A stretch of 64,000 nt of DNA from Bifidobacteriaceae bacterium (GTDB lineage: Bacteria > Actinomycetota > Actinomycetes > Actinomycetales > WQXJ01): positions 62,001 through 126,000 of the forward strand of contig JAISSX010000057.1 in assembly GCA_031272885.1 (NCBI GenBank), written 5' to 3'. Positions 50,884-60,220 of the stretch are shown one piece after another. Position 1 is the stretch's first letter, and every line of letters starts with the position of its first letter. The position numbers were made by a program, and so were the translations under genes. Below the pieces are notes generated by a model, which saw nothing but the letters and a program-made list of their open reading frames with translations, was not told the DNA's origin and searched no databases.

Positions 50884-52421
50884 GCCGCCTCACCGCCTTC
50901 CTGGCCGCCGCCTGGAAGGGCCGGGGCTTGGTCAAGTAGCGGGCCACCCCAGCGTTCCACCAGGGCAGCTTCCAGTGCTCCGCCCGCCTGATACAGGAAG
51001 GCGTCCGCCCGGGCCGGGGCCAGGAACTGGATGCCCACCGGCAAGCCGTCCTCCGCCAGGCCGCCCGGCACCGAAATGCCCGGGATGCCGGCCAGGTTGG
51101 CCGGGATGGTGGTGATGTCGCCCAGGTACATCGCCAACGGGTCATCCAGCTTCTCGCCCAGTTTGAACGCGGTGGTGGGGGCAGTGGGGCTGACCAGCAC
51201 ATCCACCCGGTTGAAGGCGGCCTCGAAATCCCGCTGGATCAAAGTGCGGACCTTCTGGGCGCTGCCGTAGTAGGCGTCATAGTAGCCGGCGGACAGGGCG
51301 TAGGTGCCCAGAATAATGCGGCGCTTGACTTCGTCGCCGAAACCCGCCCAACGGGTCGCGCCCATCACGGTCTCAACCGTGGCCGGGCCATCTTCGGGGG
51401 CCAGGCGCAGGCCGTAGCGCATGGCGTCGAACCGGGCCAGGTTAGAGCTGGCCTCGCTGGGCATGATCAGGTAATAGGCCCCCAGGGAGTACTTGAGCGC
51501 CGGGCAGCTCACCTCTTCAACCGTGGCGCCAAGCTGTTGCAGCAGGTCAAGGGCCTCACGGAAACGCGCCAAGACGCCCGGCTGGAAGCCCTTGCCGCCC
51601 AGTTCCTTCACAATGCCCACCCGCAGGTGCCCGATGTCGCCCGCCAACCCCTGCCGCGCGGCCGCCACCACCGGTGGCACCGGGTCGGTTAGAGATGTCT
51701 GGTCCATCGGGTCGTGGCCACCGATCAGCTCGTGGAGCAGGGCCGTGTCCAGGACGGTTCTTGCCACCGGACCCACCTGGTCCAGGGAGCTGGCCATGGC
51801 CACCAGGCCGAAGCGCGAGACGCCGCCATAGGTCGGTTTGACGCCCACCGAGCCGGTGACCGCCGCCGGTTGGCGGATCGAGCCGCCGGTGTCCGAGCCC
51901 AACGCCAGGGGGGCTTCGAAGGCGGCCACGGCGGCGGCCGAACCGCCGCCCGAGCCGCCCGGGATGCGGTCCAAGTCCCACGGGTTGTGGGTGGGGCCGT
52001 AGGCCGAATGCTCGGTTGAGCTGCCCATGGCGAACTCGTCCATGTTGGTCTTACCCAAGATCGGCAGCCGGGCGGCCCGCACCTTGCGCACCACCGTAGC
52101 GTCATAGGCCGGCACCCAGTTCTCCAGGATCTTCGACCCGCAGGTGGTGACCAGGCCTTCGGTGGCCAGCACGTCCTTGATGGCGATCGGCACCCCGGCC
52201 AAAGGCGACAGGTCATCGCCGGCGGCCCGGGCGGCATCGGCGGCCTTGGCCTCCTCGAGGGCACGGTCCGGCATGGTCTTGAGGAAGGCGTGGACGGCCG
52301 GGTCCACCGCCTCGATTCGGTCAAGGTGGGCCTGGGTCAGTTCGACCGAACTAATCTGGCCATCTTGGAGCAGGGTGGCGGCTTCGGCTGCGCTGAGGCG
52401 GGTCAGGTCGGTGGGGCTCAC
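50880..52421 (-). CDS. gatA: Asp-tRNA(Asn)/Glu-tRNA(Gln) amidotransferase subunit A
   Basis: 513 residues from GTG 52421. Amidase-signature triad is complete: Lys82 in [12 protein letters not shown], Ser157 in IPGGSGGGS and nucleophile Ser181 in [13 protein letters not shown]. It releases ammonia from glutamine and passes it to GatB. Four-base overlaps with gatC upstream and gatB downstream indicate coupled translation of the complex. Confidence 0.97.
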   Translation of the reverse strand: MSPTDLTRLSAAEAATLLQDGQISSVELTQAHLDRIEAVDPAVHAFLKTMPDRALEEAKAADAARAAGDDLSPLAGVPIAIKDVLATEGLVTTCGSKILENWVPAYDATVVRKVRAARLPILGKTNMDEFAMGSSTEHSAYGPTHNPWDLDRIPGGSGGGSAAAVAAFEAPLALGSDTGGSIRQPAAVTGSVGVKPTYGGVSRFGLVAMASSLDQVGPVARTVLDTALLHELIGGHDPMDQTSLTDPVPPVVAAARQGLAGDIGHLRVGIVKELGGKGFQPGVLARFREALDLLQQLGATVEEVSCPALKYSLGAYYLIMPSEASSNLARFDAMRYGLRLAPEDGPATVETVMGATRWAGFGDEVKRRIILGTYALSAGYYDAYYGSAQKVRTLIQRDFEAAFNRVDVLVSPTAPTTAFKLGEKLDDPLAMYLGDITTIPANLAGIPGISVPGGLAEDGLPVGIQFLAPARADAFLYQAGGALEAALVERWGGPLLDQAPALPGGGQEGGEAA

Positions 52422-52717
52422 GGCTCCTCCCCCAAGATCTGCGGCACCTTGAACTGGTCCGCCTCGCGGGCCGGCGCCGCCAACAGGGCTTGGTCCACGC
52501 TCAGGGACGGGCGTACTTCATCCGCGCGGAACACGTTGACCAGGGGAATCGGGTGCGAAGTGGCGGGCACATCACCACCGGCCGCCTCGCTCACAACGCG
52601 GACGGCCTCGACAATCGAATCGAGCTGTTCGGCCAGTTTGTCCAACTCTTCGGGGGGGACTGAGAGGCGGGCCAAGGCGGCCACGCGGGCCACCTCGTCA
52701 CGGGAAATGGCGGACAT
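52418..52717 (-). CDS. gatC: Asp-tRNA(Asn)/Glu-tRNA(Gln) amidotransferase subunit C
   Basis: 99 residues, normal length. [20 protein letters not shown] and [20 protein letters not shown] form the N-terminal helices, then [19 protein letters not shown]. It stabilises the GatA-GatB interface. First of the three gat genes, starting 21 bases after purE and overlapping gatA by four bases. Confidence 0.96.
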   Translation of the reverse strand: MSAISRDEVARVAALARLSVPPEELDKLAEQLDSIVEAVRVVSEAAGGDVPATSHPIPLVNVFRADEVRPSLSVDQALLAAPAREADQFKVPQILGEEP

Positions 52718-52738
52718 GGCAACCCAGTCTAATGTGGC

Positions 52739-53251
52739 TCAGCCGAGTGAAGCCTTGAGCCGTTCACCTTTGGCCAGGGCCTGCGCTTTCATCTCTGCCT
52801 GGGCGTCACGTAGGCGGGCCCGCAGCCGTTCGGCCGCCTCGTCATCGCCCGCCCCCAGGATGCGGGCCGCCAGCAGGCCGGCGTTGCGGGCGCCGCCCAC
52901 CGCGACGGTGGCCACGGGCACACCGGACGGCATCTGGACAATCGACAACAGCGAATCCAGCCCGTCCAGCACCTTCAACGGTACCGGCACGCCGATCACG
53001 GGCAGTTCGGTGACGGCTGCGAACATGCCGGGCAGGGCGGCGGCGCCACCCGCGCCGGCGATAATCACCCGGAGGCCCCGGCCGGCCGCTTCCCGGCCGT
53101 AGGCGATGGTCTCATCCGGCATGCGGTGGGCGCTGATGACGTTCACCTCGTAGCCGATGCCCAGTTCGTCCAGGGCGGCGGCGGCGGCCGACATCACCGG
53201 CCAGTCCGAATCCGAGCCCATCACAATGCCAACCTGAATCCGCGCGCTCAT
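52739..53251 (-). CDS. purE: N5-carboxyaminoimidazole ribonucleotide mutase
   Basis: 170 residues. Class I PurE signature: [60 protein letters not shown] and [20 protein letters not shown], then the LLAARILG helix. The catalytic His is in SAHR. It converts N5-CAIR to CAIR in purine synthesis. No purK is next to it here; gatC follows on the same strand and GtrA is divergent. Confidence 0.96.
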   Translation of the reverse strand: MSARIQVGIVMGSDSDWPVMSAAAAALDELGIGYEVNVISAHRMPDETIAYGREAAGRGLRVIIAGAGGAAALPGMFAAVTELPVIGVPVPLKVLDGLDSLLSIVQMPSGVPVATVAVGGARNAGLLAARILGAGDDEAAERLRARLRDAQAEMKAQALAKGERLKASLG

Positions 53252-53302
53252 GACGGTAAGCCTAGCGACGCCGGCAGGCGGCTGGTGGGTTAGGCTTGCC
53301 GG

Positions 53303-53794
53303 GTGCCTTCGTTGGAGCGCCTGCGGGCGGCGGCCGCCCGGCCGGACACCAAGACCGGCAAACTGGCCCGCCTGGTCCTCGAACTGATCAAGTTCGGTGC
53401 CGTGGGCGGCGTTGCCTACGTGGTTGACGTTGGCATCTACAACCTGCTGGTATTCGGCCCCGGTGACATGATGGGCCGCTGGCCGGTGCGGGCGGGCCTG
53501 ATCTCGGCCGCCATCGCCACCGGCGTCAGCTACCTGGGCAACCGCTACTGGACCTTCTCGAAGAAGCGTTCACGCATGCCGGTGCGGGAGATCATCTTGT
53601 TCATCGTGGTGAACATCGGCGGCATCGTGATTGCCCAGGCCTGCCTCTATTTCTCCCGCTGGGTGCTGGACCTGCACACGCTGACCTCGGACAACATCTC
53701 GCGCAACATCATCGGCGTCGGCCTGGGCACCATCTTCCGCTACCTCTGCTACAAGTTCTGGGTCTTCAACAAGCCCACCGCCCCAAAGCCCTAG
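53303..53794 (+). CDS. GtrA-family membrane protein
   Basis: 163 residues from GTG 53303. Four transmembrane helices: around 28-50 ([20 protein letters not shown]), 63-82, 96-118 and 132-152. Conserved features [16 protein letters not shown] and [11 protein letters not shown] are typical of GtrA proteins, which flip or aid transfer of lipid-linked sugars for wall polymers. No glycosyltransferase is adjacent. It is divergent from purE and convergent with a histidine kinase gene. Confidence 0.9.
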   Translation: MPSLERLRAAAARPDTKTGKLARLVLELIKFGAVGGVAYVVDVGIYNLLVFGPGDMMGRWPVRAGLISAAIATGVSYLGNRYWTFSKKRSRMPVREIILFIVVNIGGIVIAQACLYFSRWVLDLHTLTSDNISRNIIGVGLGTIFRYLCYKFWVFNKPTAPKP

Positions 53795-53795
53795 C

Positions 53796-53919
53796 CCCCT
53801 CTCCTCGCGAAAGTACGGTTATGTAGTTGGGCGCGGACCGGCGCAACGCTCTGACCTGCATAAACGTGTTTCGCTCTGGGCGAAGCACCTACACAACCGT
53901 ACTCTCGCGAGGAAAGGGG
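53796..53919. repeat. MITE-like element with 31-bp terminal inverted repeats
   Basis: Arms 53796-53826 and 53889-53919 are reverse complements over 31 bp with three mismatches; the conserved cores are CCTCGCGA, AGTACGGTT and TGTAG. The 62-base centre holds a further stem, GTGTTTCGC with GCGAAGCAC (one G:T pair). The element fills the gap between convergent gtrA and the histidine kinase stop. It may be a small non-autonomous mobile element or an oversized bidirectional terminator. No target-site duplication was identified. Confidence 0.72.
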
Positions 53920-53927
53920 ACGGGAGG

Positions 53928-54890
53928 TTAGTTGGCGGGGAGGAAGACCGTGAACAGCGGCGGGCGGCGCCGCGACAACTCGAGCCGGCCGCCATCGGCC
54001 GCCAAGACATCCCGGGCCACCGCCAAACCCAGCCCGGTGCCGCGCCCATTCGTCACCGAGCGCTCGAAGATGTGGGGCGCCAAGGAATCCGCCACCCCCG
54101 GGCCTTGATCGGTCACCTCGATCACAATCCCACCTTGAGCCGAACGCGCCCGCAGGGTGGTGGTGCCGCCGCCATGCACCAGTGAGTTCTCCAGCAGCGT
54201 GGCGATGACCTGCGGCAACGTGCCGTGGCTGGCCGTCACGGTGAGCCCATCCGGGGCCGCCACCACCAACTGCCGCCCGGCCGCCGCGAACGCCGGGCGC
54301 CACTCCTCTTCCTGCTGCGACACGACATCGGCCACCGCCAACTGGCGACGCGGCGGCAAGGCGCCGTGGCGGGTGCGGCCCAGCAACTCGTCGATGGTGG
54401 CAGCCAGGCGGTGGATCTGCTCCAGGGAGATGCGCGCTTCCTCTTTGACCTCGGGCTGGTTGGAGGCCAGTTCGATCTCCTCCAACCGCATCGACAGGGC
54501 CGTTAGAGGTGTGCGCAACTGGTGTGAGGCATCGGAGGCAAACCGCCGCTCCAGGTTCAGCCGGCGGGCCATGCGATCACCAGACCGGGCCAGCTCCTCG
54601 GCCACCAGGTCGATCTCTTCGATCCCGCTGATGGGCGCGCGGATACGCAACTGGCCGGAGCCCAACTGTTCGGCCGTGGCGGCCAGGAACACCATCGGTT
54701 CGCTCAGGCGCCGGGCCTGCCAGGAGGCCAACCAGGACCCCACCACAACCGCGCCAACCGAACCCAACACCACCAGCACCACCGCCACCCAGGTCCGGGT
54801 CAGAATGCCGAACACCAACATGGGCACGCCCAGCAGCACCACGGCCACCGACACGGCCAGGGTGGTGGAAAAACGGATCCTGGCCCGCAC
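53928..54890 (-). CDS. Sensor histidine kinase (OmpR-type partner)
   Basis: 320 residues from GTG 54890. Two adjacent transmembrane helices at about 8-30 and 33-56 leave almost no external loop. A HAMP-like linker follows (ARRLSEPMVFLAATAEQLGS). The HisKA domain has His123 in SDASHQLRTPLTALSMRLEE. ATPase boxes: VIATLLENSLVHGG (N box), VTDQGPGVADSL (G1) and GRGTGLGLAVARD (G2). With so little external sequence it probably senses the membrane or a protein partner. The response regulator gene lies 18 bases upstream. Confidence 0.94.
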   Translation of the reverse strand: MRARIRFSTTLAVSVAVVLLGVPMLVFGILTRTWVAVVLVVLGSVGAVVVGSWLASWQARRLSEPMVFLAATAEQLGSGQLRIRAPISGIEEIDLVAEELARSGDRMARRLNLERRFASDASHQLRTPLTALSMRLEEIELASNQPEVKEEARISLEQIHRLAATIDELLGRTRHGALPPRRQLAVADVVSQQEEEWRPAFAAAGRQLVVAAPDGLTVTASHGTLPQVIATLLENSLVHGGGTTTLRARSAQGGIVIEVTDQGPGVADSLAPHIFERSVTNGRGTGLGLAVARDVLAADGGRLELSRRRPPLFTVFLPAN

Positions 54891-54908
54891 CTCAGCGCCC
54901 CGTTCGGG

Positions 54909-55589
54909 TCAGTTGGCGGTCTCGAACCGGAAGCCCATGCCGCGCACGGTCGAGATGTAGCGGGGGGCACCGGCGTCGTCGCCCAGTTTGCGGCGCAGCC
55001 AGGAGACGTGCATGTCAAGGGTCTTGGTGGAGCCGGACGGGTCCGACCCCCACACCTCACGCATCAGGGCGTCGCGGCTGACCACCGAACCGGCCTCGCG
55101 GATCAGGGCCTTGAGCAGGTCGAACTCCTTGGCTGTCAGGTGTAGTTCCTGGTCGCCGTGGAAGGTGCGGTGGGCGGCCACATCCAGGCGCACGTCTTGT
55201 GCCCGAAGTTCTTCGCCCGCGGCCGCCTCGGCCCCAGAACGGCGCAGCAGCGCCCGCACCCGGGCCAATAGTTCGGCCAACCGGAACGGCTTGGTGACGT
55301 AGTCATCGCCGCCGGCGTCCAGGCCCACCACCAGATCGACCTCGTCCGCCCGGGCGGTCAGAATCAAAATGGGCGGGGTCAGGCCGCGCGAGCGCAGCAC
55401 CCGGGCCACATCCAACCCGTCAATGTCCGGTAAACCAAGGTCAAGAATCACCAAATCGGCCCCGGCCGGGGCATCCAGCAACCCTTGACCGGTGCCGTAA
55501 ACCGACACTTCATAGCCTTCCCGCCCAAGCGCCCTTGCCAGGGGGTCGGCAATGGCCGAGTCGTCCTCAGCCAGCAGTATTCGCGCCAT
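54909..55589 (-). CDS. OmpR/PhoB-family response regulator
   Basis: 226 residues. Receiver 1-120 with phosphoacceptor Asp50 (LVILDLGLPDIDGLD) and Lys in DDYVTKPF. Winged helix at about 128-224 with HLTAKEFDLLKALIREAGSV, REVWGSDPSGSTKTLDMHVS and RYISTVRGMGFRFE. It controls transcription after phosphorylation by the downstream kinase. The 176-base gap before it contains TAACAT near 55595-55610, a possible -10 element, and no gene. Confidence 0.95.
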   Translation of the reverse strand: MARILLAEDDSAIADPLARALGREGYEVSVYGTGQGLLDAPAGADLVILDLGLPDIDGLDVARVLRSRGLTPPILILTARADEVDLVVGLDAGGDDYVTKPFRLAELLARVRALLRRSGAEAAAGEELRAQDVRLDVAAHRTFHGDQELHLTAKEFDLLKALIREAGSVVSRDALMREVWGSDPSGSTKTLDMHVSWLRRKLGDDAGAPRYISTVRGMGFRFETAN

Positions 55590-55765
55590 GGGGGCAATGT
55601 TAGGTCACAAAACCCCTTGTTGTCCCCGCCTTTTGACCCGTTCTTGAAGAATTCAGCATGCCCCTGTGGGCTTTTCCTGCCCAATTCGGGAAGACATCAA
55701 GCGGCCGATGTCGCCCCAAGACTCGCCTGCCAGGCTCGCCCGCCGCCCGCGCGCCCGCCGCCCCC

Positions 55766-56278
55766 TCAGGACAGATCGGAACGCATGGCCGCCCGCCCCC
55801 GGTGCAGGCGGGACCGCACGGTACCCACCTTCAGGCCCAGGGTGGCGGCGGCATCCTCATAGCTCTTGCCCTCGATATCACAGGCCACCACGCACTCGCG
55901 GTACTGCCCGGGCAGCCGCCGCAGCGCCTCACCGACGCGCCCGACCAGGGCGGCCGTCTCGTAGTGCCAGGCCGGATCGGCTTGATGATCGGGCAGGTTG
56001 TGGGTGTCGGGATCGAACGGCGCCACCTTGAACTTGCCGTTGCGACGCACCGAATCCAGGAACAAGTTGGTGCAGATGCGATGCAACCAGGCCGCGAACG
56101 AACCGTCTTGGTAACGGTCCAAGGCGTGGAACACCCGCACAAAGGTCTCTTGGGTCAAGTCATCCGCGTCATGCGGGTTGCCGGTCAAACGCAGCGCCCA
56201 GCGCTGCACGTCCGCGTAGTGCTCTTCGACTATGCCATCCCAGTTGGTTGGGGTGGCGGTTGGGGCGAGTACCGTCAC
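55766..56278 (-). CDS. ECF-family RNA polymerase sigma factor
   Basis: 170 residues from GTG 56278, where AGGAG lies upstream; a longer frame to 56389 lacks a ribosome site. Region 2 is at about 15-85 (NPHDADDLTQETFVRVFHAL, FAAWLHRICTNLFLDSVRRN) and region 4 at about 110-165 (RLPGQYRECVVACDIEGKSY, LGLKVGTVRSRLHRGRAAMR). This resembles the SigE-type stress sigma factors. No anti-sigma gene follows; the next gene is a two-component system. The 282-base gap upstream shows no gene. Confidence 0.93.
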   Translation of the reverse strand: MTVLAPTATPTNWDGIVEEHYADVQRWALRLTGNPHDADDLTQETFVRVFHALDRYQDGSFAAWLHRICTNLFLDSVRRNGKFKVAPFDPDTHNLPDHQADPAWHYETAALVGRVGEALRRLPGQYRECVVACDIEGKSYEDAAATLGLKVGTVRSRLHRGRAAMRSDLS

Positions 56279-56560
56279 TGCATTCTCCTGAGCGGTATGT
56301 CCGGGTGGTTGAGGGGACAACCAGCCCGGAGGCTTGGGACTATCGGGGCACGGAACCACACCTCTGCGGTGGGGAGCCGCATTCTGCATACCGGAGGCGC
56401 CCAGGCGAAGTATGTGACGCTTCTAGCTAAACGGTAACCCACAGGTTTGGTGGAATACCAGGGGTCGGGCCAGATTGTGACATAGACCACACCGAGGGCC
56501 CGGCCGGGCGGTCCCACCTGCGGTTTCCCCGCCGATGGCGCCCCGTCACCCGAACGGCCG

Positions 56561-57061
56561 TCAACGTCGCCGCGAACTGATGACGCCGGTGTCGAAGCCG
56601 GCCATGTGCAACCCGCCGTGGAAGCGGGCGTGTTCGATCTTGAGACAGCGGTTCATCACCACGGTCAGCCCGGCCCGCGCCCCGGCATCGGCCACCGCCG
56701 GGTGCCACAACCCCAACTGGAGCCACAGCACCGGCGACCCAACCGCCAGCGTCTCCTCCAACACCAGGGGCAGGTCCTCAGCCTTCCGGAACACGTCCAC
56801 GATGTCCGGCACCACCGGCAGGGCAGCCAGCGACGGATAGACCGGCCGGCCAAGGATCTGGCTGGCCCGCGGGTTGACGAAGTAGACCTCGAACCCCGTG
56901 GCCGAGGTCAGATAGGTGGAGACGAAATACGAGGCCCGAGACGGATTCGGGGAAGCCCCCACCACGGCGACAGACCTGGCCCGGCGCAGCAAGGCCAGTT
57001 CCTCGCCGGGCGTCGGCTCACGCCACACCTCCGGCTGGGGCCAACCGCTCCCCGCGCTCAC
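56561..57061 (-). CDS. CoA-binding protein (YccU-like)
   Basis: 166 residues from GTG 57061, in a four-base overlap with the metY stop. Rossmann CoA-binding domain: SVAVVGASPNPSRASYFVST, YFVNPRASQILGRPVYPSLA, DIVDVFRKAEDLPLVLEETL and VLWLQLGLWHPAVADAGARA; MNRCLKIEH is the typical end. It binds CoA or a similar nucleotide; function is undefined. It often accompanies O-acetylhomoserine sulfhydrylase in actinomycetes. Last gene of the long run from the right edge. Confidence 0.9.
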   Translation of the reverse strand: MSAGSGWPQPEVWREPTPGEELALLRRARSVAVVGASPNPSRASYFVSTYLTSATGFEVYFVNPRASQILGRPVYPSLAALPVVPDIVDVFRKAEDLPLVLEETLAVGSPVLWLQLGLWHPAVADAGARAGLTVVMNRCLKIEHARFHGGLHMAGFDTGVISSRRR

Positions 57062-58392
57062 CGGCCGTCACCCCCGCCCGCCGCCACCGCCGCGGCCGCC
57101 CGGTCCAAGGCCTGGTCCAGGTCCCAGATAATGTCCGCCGGATCTTCCAGGCCGATCGAAATCCGCACCAGATCGGCCGGTACCCCGGCCGCCGCCAGTT
57201 GTTCCGGGCTCAACTGCTGGTGAGTGGTCGAGGCCGGGTGGATCACCAACGTCCGGGCGTCGCCGATATTGGCCAGGTGGGAGGCCAGTTCCAGCCCTTC
57301 GATGAACCTCTCCCCCACCACCCGCGAATCGGCCCCGGCCACCGGCGCCAGCCCGAACGAGAAGACCGAACCCGGCCCCAACGGCAGGTACTTAAGGGCC
57401 CGCTCATGGTGGGGATGCCCTGCCAGCCCGGCCCAGTTGACCCAGGCCACGCGCGGGTCACCCGCCATCCATTCGGCCACCGCCCGCGCCCCCGCCAGGT
57501 GGGCCTCCATCCGTTGTGCCAGCGTCTCCACACCCTGCAGCAACAGGAAGGCGGAGTGGGCGGACAGGGCCGGGCCAATGTCCCGTAGTTGCTCCGCCCG
57601 CAGCTTGGTCAGGAAGCCGTATTCGGCGAAGTTGCCCCACCAGGTCAGACCGCCGTAGGACGGCACCGGCGTGGTCATCTGCGGGAACTTACCGTTGTTC
57701 CACGGGAAGCGGCCGGACTCCACCACCACGCCCCCCAGGGTGGTGCCGTGCCCGCCGATGAACTTGGTGGCCGAGTGGATCACAATGTCCGCCCCATGCT
57801 CCAGCGGCCGGCACAGGTAGGGCGTGGCCAAGGTGGCGTCGACGATCAGCGGCACACCGGCGGCGTGGGCCACCGCGGCCAACCCGGCGACATCGGCAAT
57901 CTCACCCGATGGGTTGCCGATCAGTTCCGTATAGACCGCCTTCGTCCGGGGCCCGATGGCGTCCGCGAACGCCGCCGGGTCGGTGCCGGGCACAAAGGTG
58001 GTGTCCACCCCGAAGCGCCGCAGGGTCACATCCAGTTGGGTGACGGTGCCGCCGTAGAGCTGGGCCGAGGCCACCACATGGTCGCCCTGGCCCACCAGGG
58101 CGGCGAAGACGATGAACTCGGCCGACATGCCGCTGGCCGTCGCCACCGCCCCCAGGCCGCCCTCCAGTGAGGCCAGGCGTTCCTCGAAAGCGGCCACCGT
58201 TGGGTTGCCGATGCGAGAGTAGATGTAACCGTACTTCTGCAGCGCGAACAGGTTGGCGGCATCGGCCGCGTCGCGGAAAACGTACGAGGTGGTCTGGTGG
58301 ATCGGCACCGCCCGGGCGCCCGTTTCCGGGTCCGGCAGGCCACCCGCGTGGACGGCGCGGGTGCGAAAGCCGAAGCTGTGTTCGGCGGCCAC
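57058..58392 (-). CDS. metY: O-acetylhomoserine sulfhydrylase (MetY)
   Basis: 444 residues from GTG 58392. Cys/Met-metabolism PLP enzyme: TRAVHAGGLPDPETGARAVP, YIYSRIGNPTVAAFEERLAS, SGMSAEFIVFAALVGQGDHV, PLIVDATLATPYL and PLP-binding Lys210 in HSATKFIGGHGTTLGG. It makes homocysteine from O-acetylhomoserine and sulfide. Six bases separate it from the upstream flavin oxidoreductase gene, so it belongs to the eight-gene run and could consume sulfide released there. No SAM riboswitch fits in the gap. Confidence 0.94.
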   Translation of the reverse strand: MAAEHSFGFRTRAVHAGGLPDPETGARAVPIHQTTSYVFRDAADAANLFALQKYGYIYSRIGNPTVAAFEERLASLEGGLGAVATASGMSAEFIVFAALVGQGDHVVASAQLYGGTVTQLDVTLRRFGVDTTFVPGTDPAAFADAIGPRTKAVYTELIGNPSGEIADVAGLAAVAHAAGVPLIVDATLATPYLCRPLEHGADIVIHSATKFIGGHGTTLGGVVVESGRFPWNNGKFPQMTTPVPSYGGLTWWGNFAEYGFLTKLRAEQLRDIGPALSAHSAFLLLQGVETLAQRMEAHLAGARAVAEWMAGDPRVAWVNWAGLAGHPHHERALKYLPLGPGSVFSFGLAPVAGADSRVVGERFIEGLELASHLANIGDARTLVIHPASTTHQQLSPEQLAAAGVPADLVRISIGLEDPADIIWDLDQALDRAAAAVAAGGGDGR

Positions 58393-58398
58393 GGCCGG

Positions 58399-59265
58399 CT
58401 ACTCCTGGACCAGCGAGCGGTAGTGCGGGATGGCCGTCTCAACCAGGCCCTTGACGGTGGCCAATGAGCCTTCGTCGGTTTGGCCGGGGATGATCGACAA
58501 GTCCTTGATGCCCGCCCGGTGGTATTGGGCCAGGATCTCGCCCACCAGTTCGGCCGGCCCGGCCACTTCCCAGCCGTAGAGGCCCTCGATGACGCCGCTG
58601 GGGCCGTCGTCGCGGATGGTGACCGGCATGCGCAGCGCCAGGGGGGCGCCACCGGCCTCGTACCAGTCCTTGGCCTGGGCCGCCACCGCCTCCGGCGAGG
58701 CCAGGCGCAACTGGACCGGCCAGCCGCGCTTGAGGGCCCGCTTGACGGTGGGCGGGCCGCCGGCCAGCCACAGTTCGGGCGCCACGCCGTTGTAGGGCTT
58801 GGGGGACAGCCGGCCCTCGGCCGGATAATCGGCCACCTCGGAGTGGTGTTCCCGGCCGGCGAAGGCCGCCTCCAGGGCGTCCAGGGCCTGGGCAAACCGC
58901 TTGCCGCGGGTGGCAAAGTCCAACCCCAGGAAAGCGAATTCGTGCTCCCAGTTACCGGGCGCCAGGGCCAGCACAAAGTTGCCTTCGGTCAACTGGTCTA
59001 GGGTGGCGGCGGCCTTGGCCAGCCAGGTGACGTCACGCAGCGGCAGGGCCGAGGCGCACACCCCCACGCGCGCGCCGGGGAAACGCCCGGCCAGGAAGGC
59101 CAGCCAGGTGATGGGCTCTTGCCCGCCGCTCCAGGGCTTGAACTTATCCATGTAGAGCAGGCCCTCGCCCAGCCAGAAGGTGTCGATGCCACCCTCGAAA
59201 GCCACCCGCGCCACTTCGAGCGAGCCGGCCTTGGTGCTGGCGAACGGGGAAACGCCTATACGCAT
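58399..59265 (-). CDS. LLM-class (luciferase-like) flavin or F420-dependent oxidoreductase
   Basis: 288 residues from ATG 59265, with AGGAGA eight bases upstream. Bacterial luciferase-like barrel: MRIGVSPFASTKAGSLEVAR, GIDTFWLGEGLLYMDKF, GARVGVCASALPLRDVTWLA, LDQLTEGNFVLALAPGNWEH and VIEGLYGWEVAGPAELVGEI. Such proteins use FMNH2 or F420H2 for monooxygenation, C-S cleavage or reduction. The cofactor cannot be told from sequence alone. Ten bases separate it from the second LLM gene upstream. Confidence 0.88.
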   Translation of the reverse strand: MRIGVSPFASTKAGSLEVARVAFEGGIDTFWLGEGLLYMDKFKPWSGGQEPITWLAFLAGRFPGARVGVCASALPLRDVTWLAKAAATLDQLTEGNFVLALAPGNWEHEFAFLGLDFATRGKRFAQALDALEAAFAGREHHSEVADYPAEGRLSPKPYNGVAPELWLAGGPPTVKRALKRGWPVQLRLASPEAVAAQAKDWYEAGGAPLALRMPVTIRDDGPSGVIEGLYGWEVAGPAELVGEILAQYHRAGIKDLSIIPGQTDEGSLATVKGLVETAIPHYRSLVQE

Positions 59266-59275
59266 TTGAAGTCTC

Positions 59276-60220
59276 CTAAATCTGCTGGTCAAAGGCTTGG
59301 AAAAGCTCCGCGGCGGCGTCCACGGCCGCCAGCGGATCGGGCGAAACGGCACTGATGCCAACGGATGTGAAGCCGTACCGCCGGGCTAGGGCGGCCAGCC
59401 CGGCGCCGGCCTGCGCCGGGCTGCCCACCAGGGCATACTGCTCCAAGATGGCGGGCGTCACCAGGTCTAGCGCCGGGGCCGGGTCGCCGGCCGCCAGGGC
59501 GGTGGCGGCGGGGCCCAGCCGCGCCGGGTCCAGGTCAAGCGCCTGGTGGATGTAAGCCGGCGAATCGGCCAAACCCCACAGCAGGCCGCTGCGCAACTCC
59601 TCCGCCGCGGCCGGCGTGGTGGCCAGTTGAATATAGAAGGCCAACTCAATGTCGCGCTCGGACCGGGCCAACGCCGTCACCTCATCCAAGACGGCCAGCG
59701 GGATGCCACCCAGGAACACGCCATCGGCCACCTGTGAGGCGGCCCGCTGGAAGGCCCGGCCGCGCGAGCCGATGTAGACCTTCAAGTCCGGCTGGGTGAA
59801 GGGCTCCGGGCCAGGCTGGTAGCCGGGGCCGGGCCGTCCGCTGGCGACCGCCCGCACGGTCTTGACCGCCTCGGTGACGGCCCGCACCGGGTGCGGCCGG
59901 TCCACCCCAGCCGGGCCCAGCGCCAATTGGCCACCGGGCCCCAAGGCCAGGGTCATGCGCCCGCCAGATAGTTCATGCACGGTCATGGCCTGGGCGGCCG
60001 TGATCATCGGATGGCGCAGGTAGGGATTGGTGATGGCGATGCCAAGGCCGATCCGCTGGGTCACCCCGGCGGCCGCCGCCAGCACGCCGAACGGGTCCCT
60101 GGCCGGGCCTTCGTCGCCCAGCCAGTACTCGTCCAGACCGGCCGCCTCCGCCCGGGCGGCGCCCGCCACCAAACGGGACGCCGCCACGGACGGAAACAGC
60201 CACAGGCCGCGCTTGGTCAC
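59276..60220 (-). CDS. LLM-class F420-type oxidoreductase (Mer-like)
   Basis: 314 residues from GTG 60220. EAAGLDEYWLGDEGPARDPF, GLGIAITNPYLRHPMITAAQ and ELSGGRMTLALGPGGQLALG match the methylene-tetrahydromethanopterin reductase-like branch of luciferase-like enzymes, which often uses F420. IYIGSRG-like VYIGSRGRAFQRAASQVADG is the phosphate-binding strand. The start overlaps the CMD-protein stop by four bases. Partners around it suggest a degradative role rather than one-carbon metabolism. Confidence 0.87.
   Translation of the reverse strand: MTKRGLWLFPSVAASRLVAGAARAEAAGLDEYWLGDEGPARDPFGVLAAAAGVTQRIGLGIAITNPYLRHPMITAAQAMTVHELSGGRMTLALGPGGQLALGPAGVDRPHPVRAVTEAVKTVRAVASGRPGPGYQPGPEPFTQPDLKVYIGSRGRAFQRAASQVADGVFLGGIPLAVLDEVTALARSERDIELAFYIQLATTPAAAEELRSGLLWGLADSPAYIHQALDLDPARLGPAATALAAGDPAPALDLVTPAILEQYALVGSPAQAGAGLAALARRYGFTSVGISAVSPDPLAAVDAAAELFQAFDQQI

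Noticed and set aside
53791-54303. 170-codon minus-strand frame overlapping the histidine kinase 3' end
   Set aside because: It overlaps the kinase ATPase domain in another frame and crosses the inverted-repeat element; no motif.
56279-56560. Anti-sigma gene upstream of the ECF gene
   Set aside because: The gap has no frame with coding character or a family motif; the longer ECF frame to 56389 has a Pro-rich extension without a ribosome site.
58380-58400. SAM riboswitch or separate promoter for metY
   Set aside because: Only six bases separate metY from the preceding stop codon, so no leader RNA fits.
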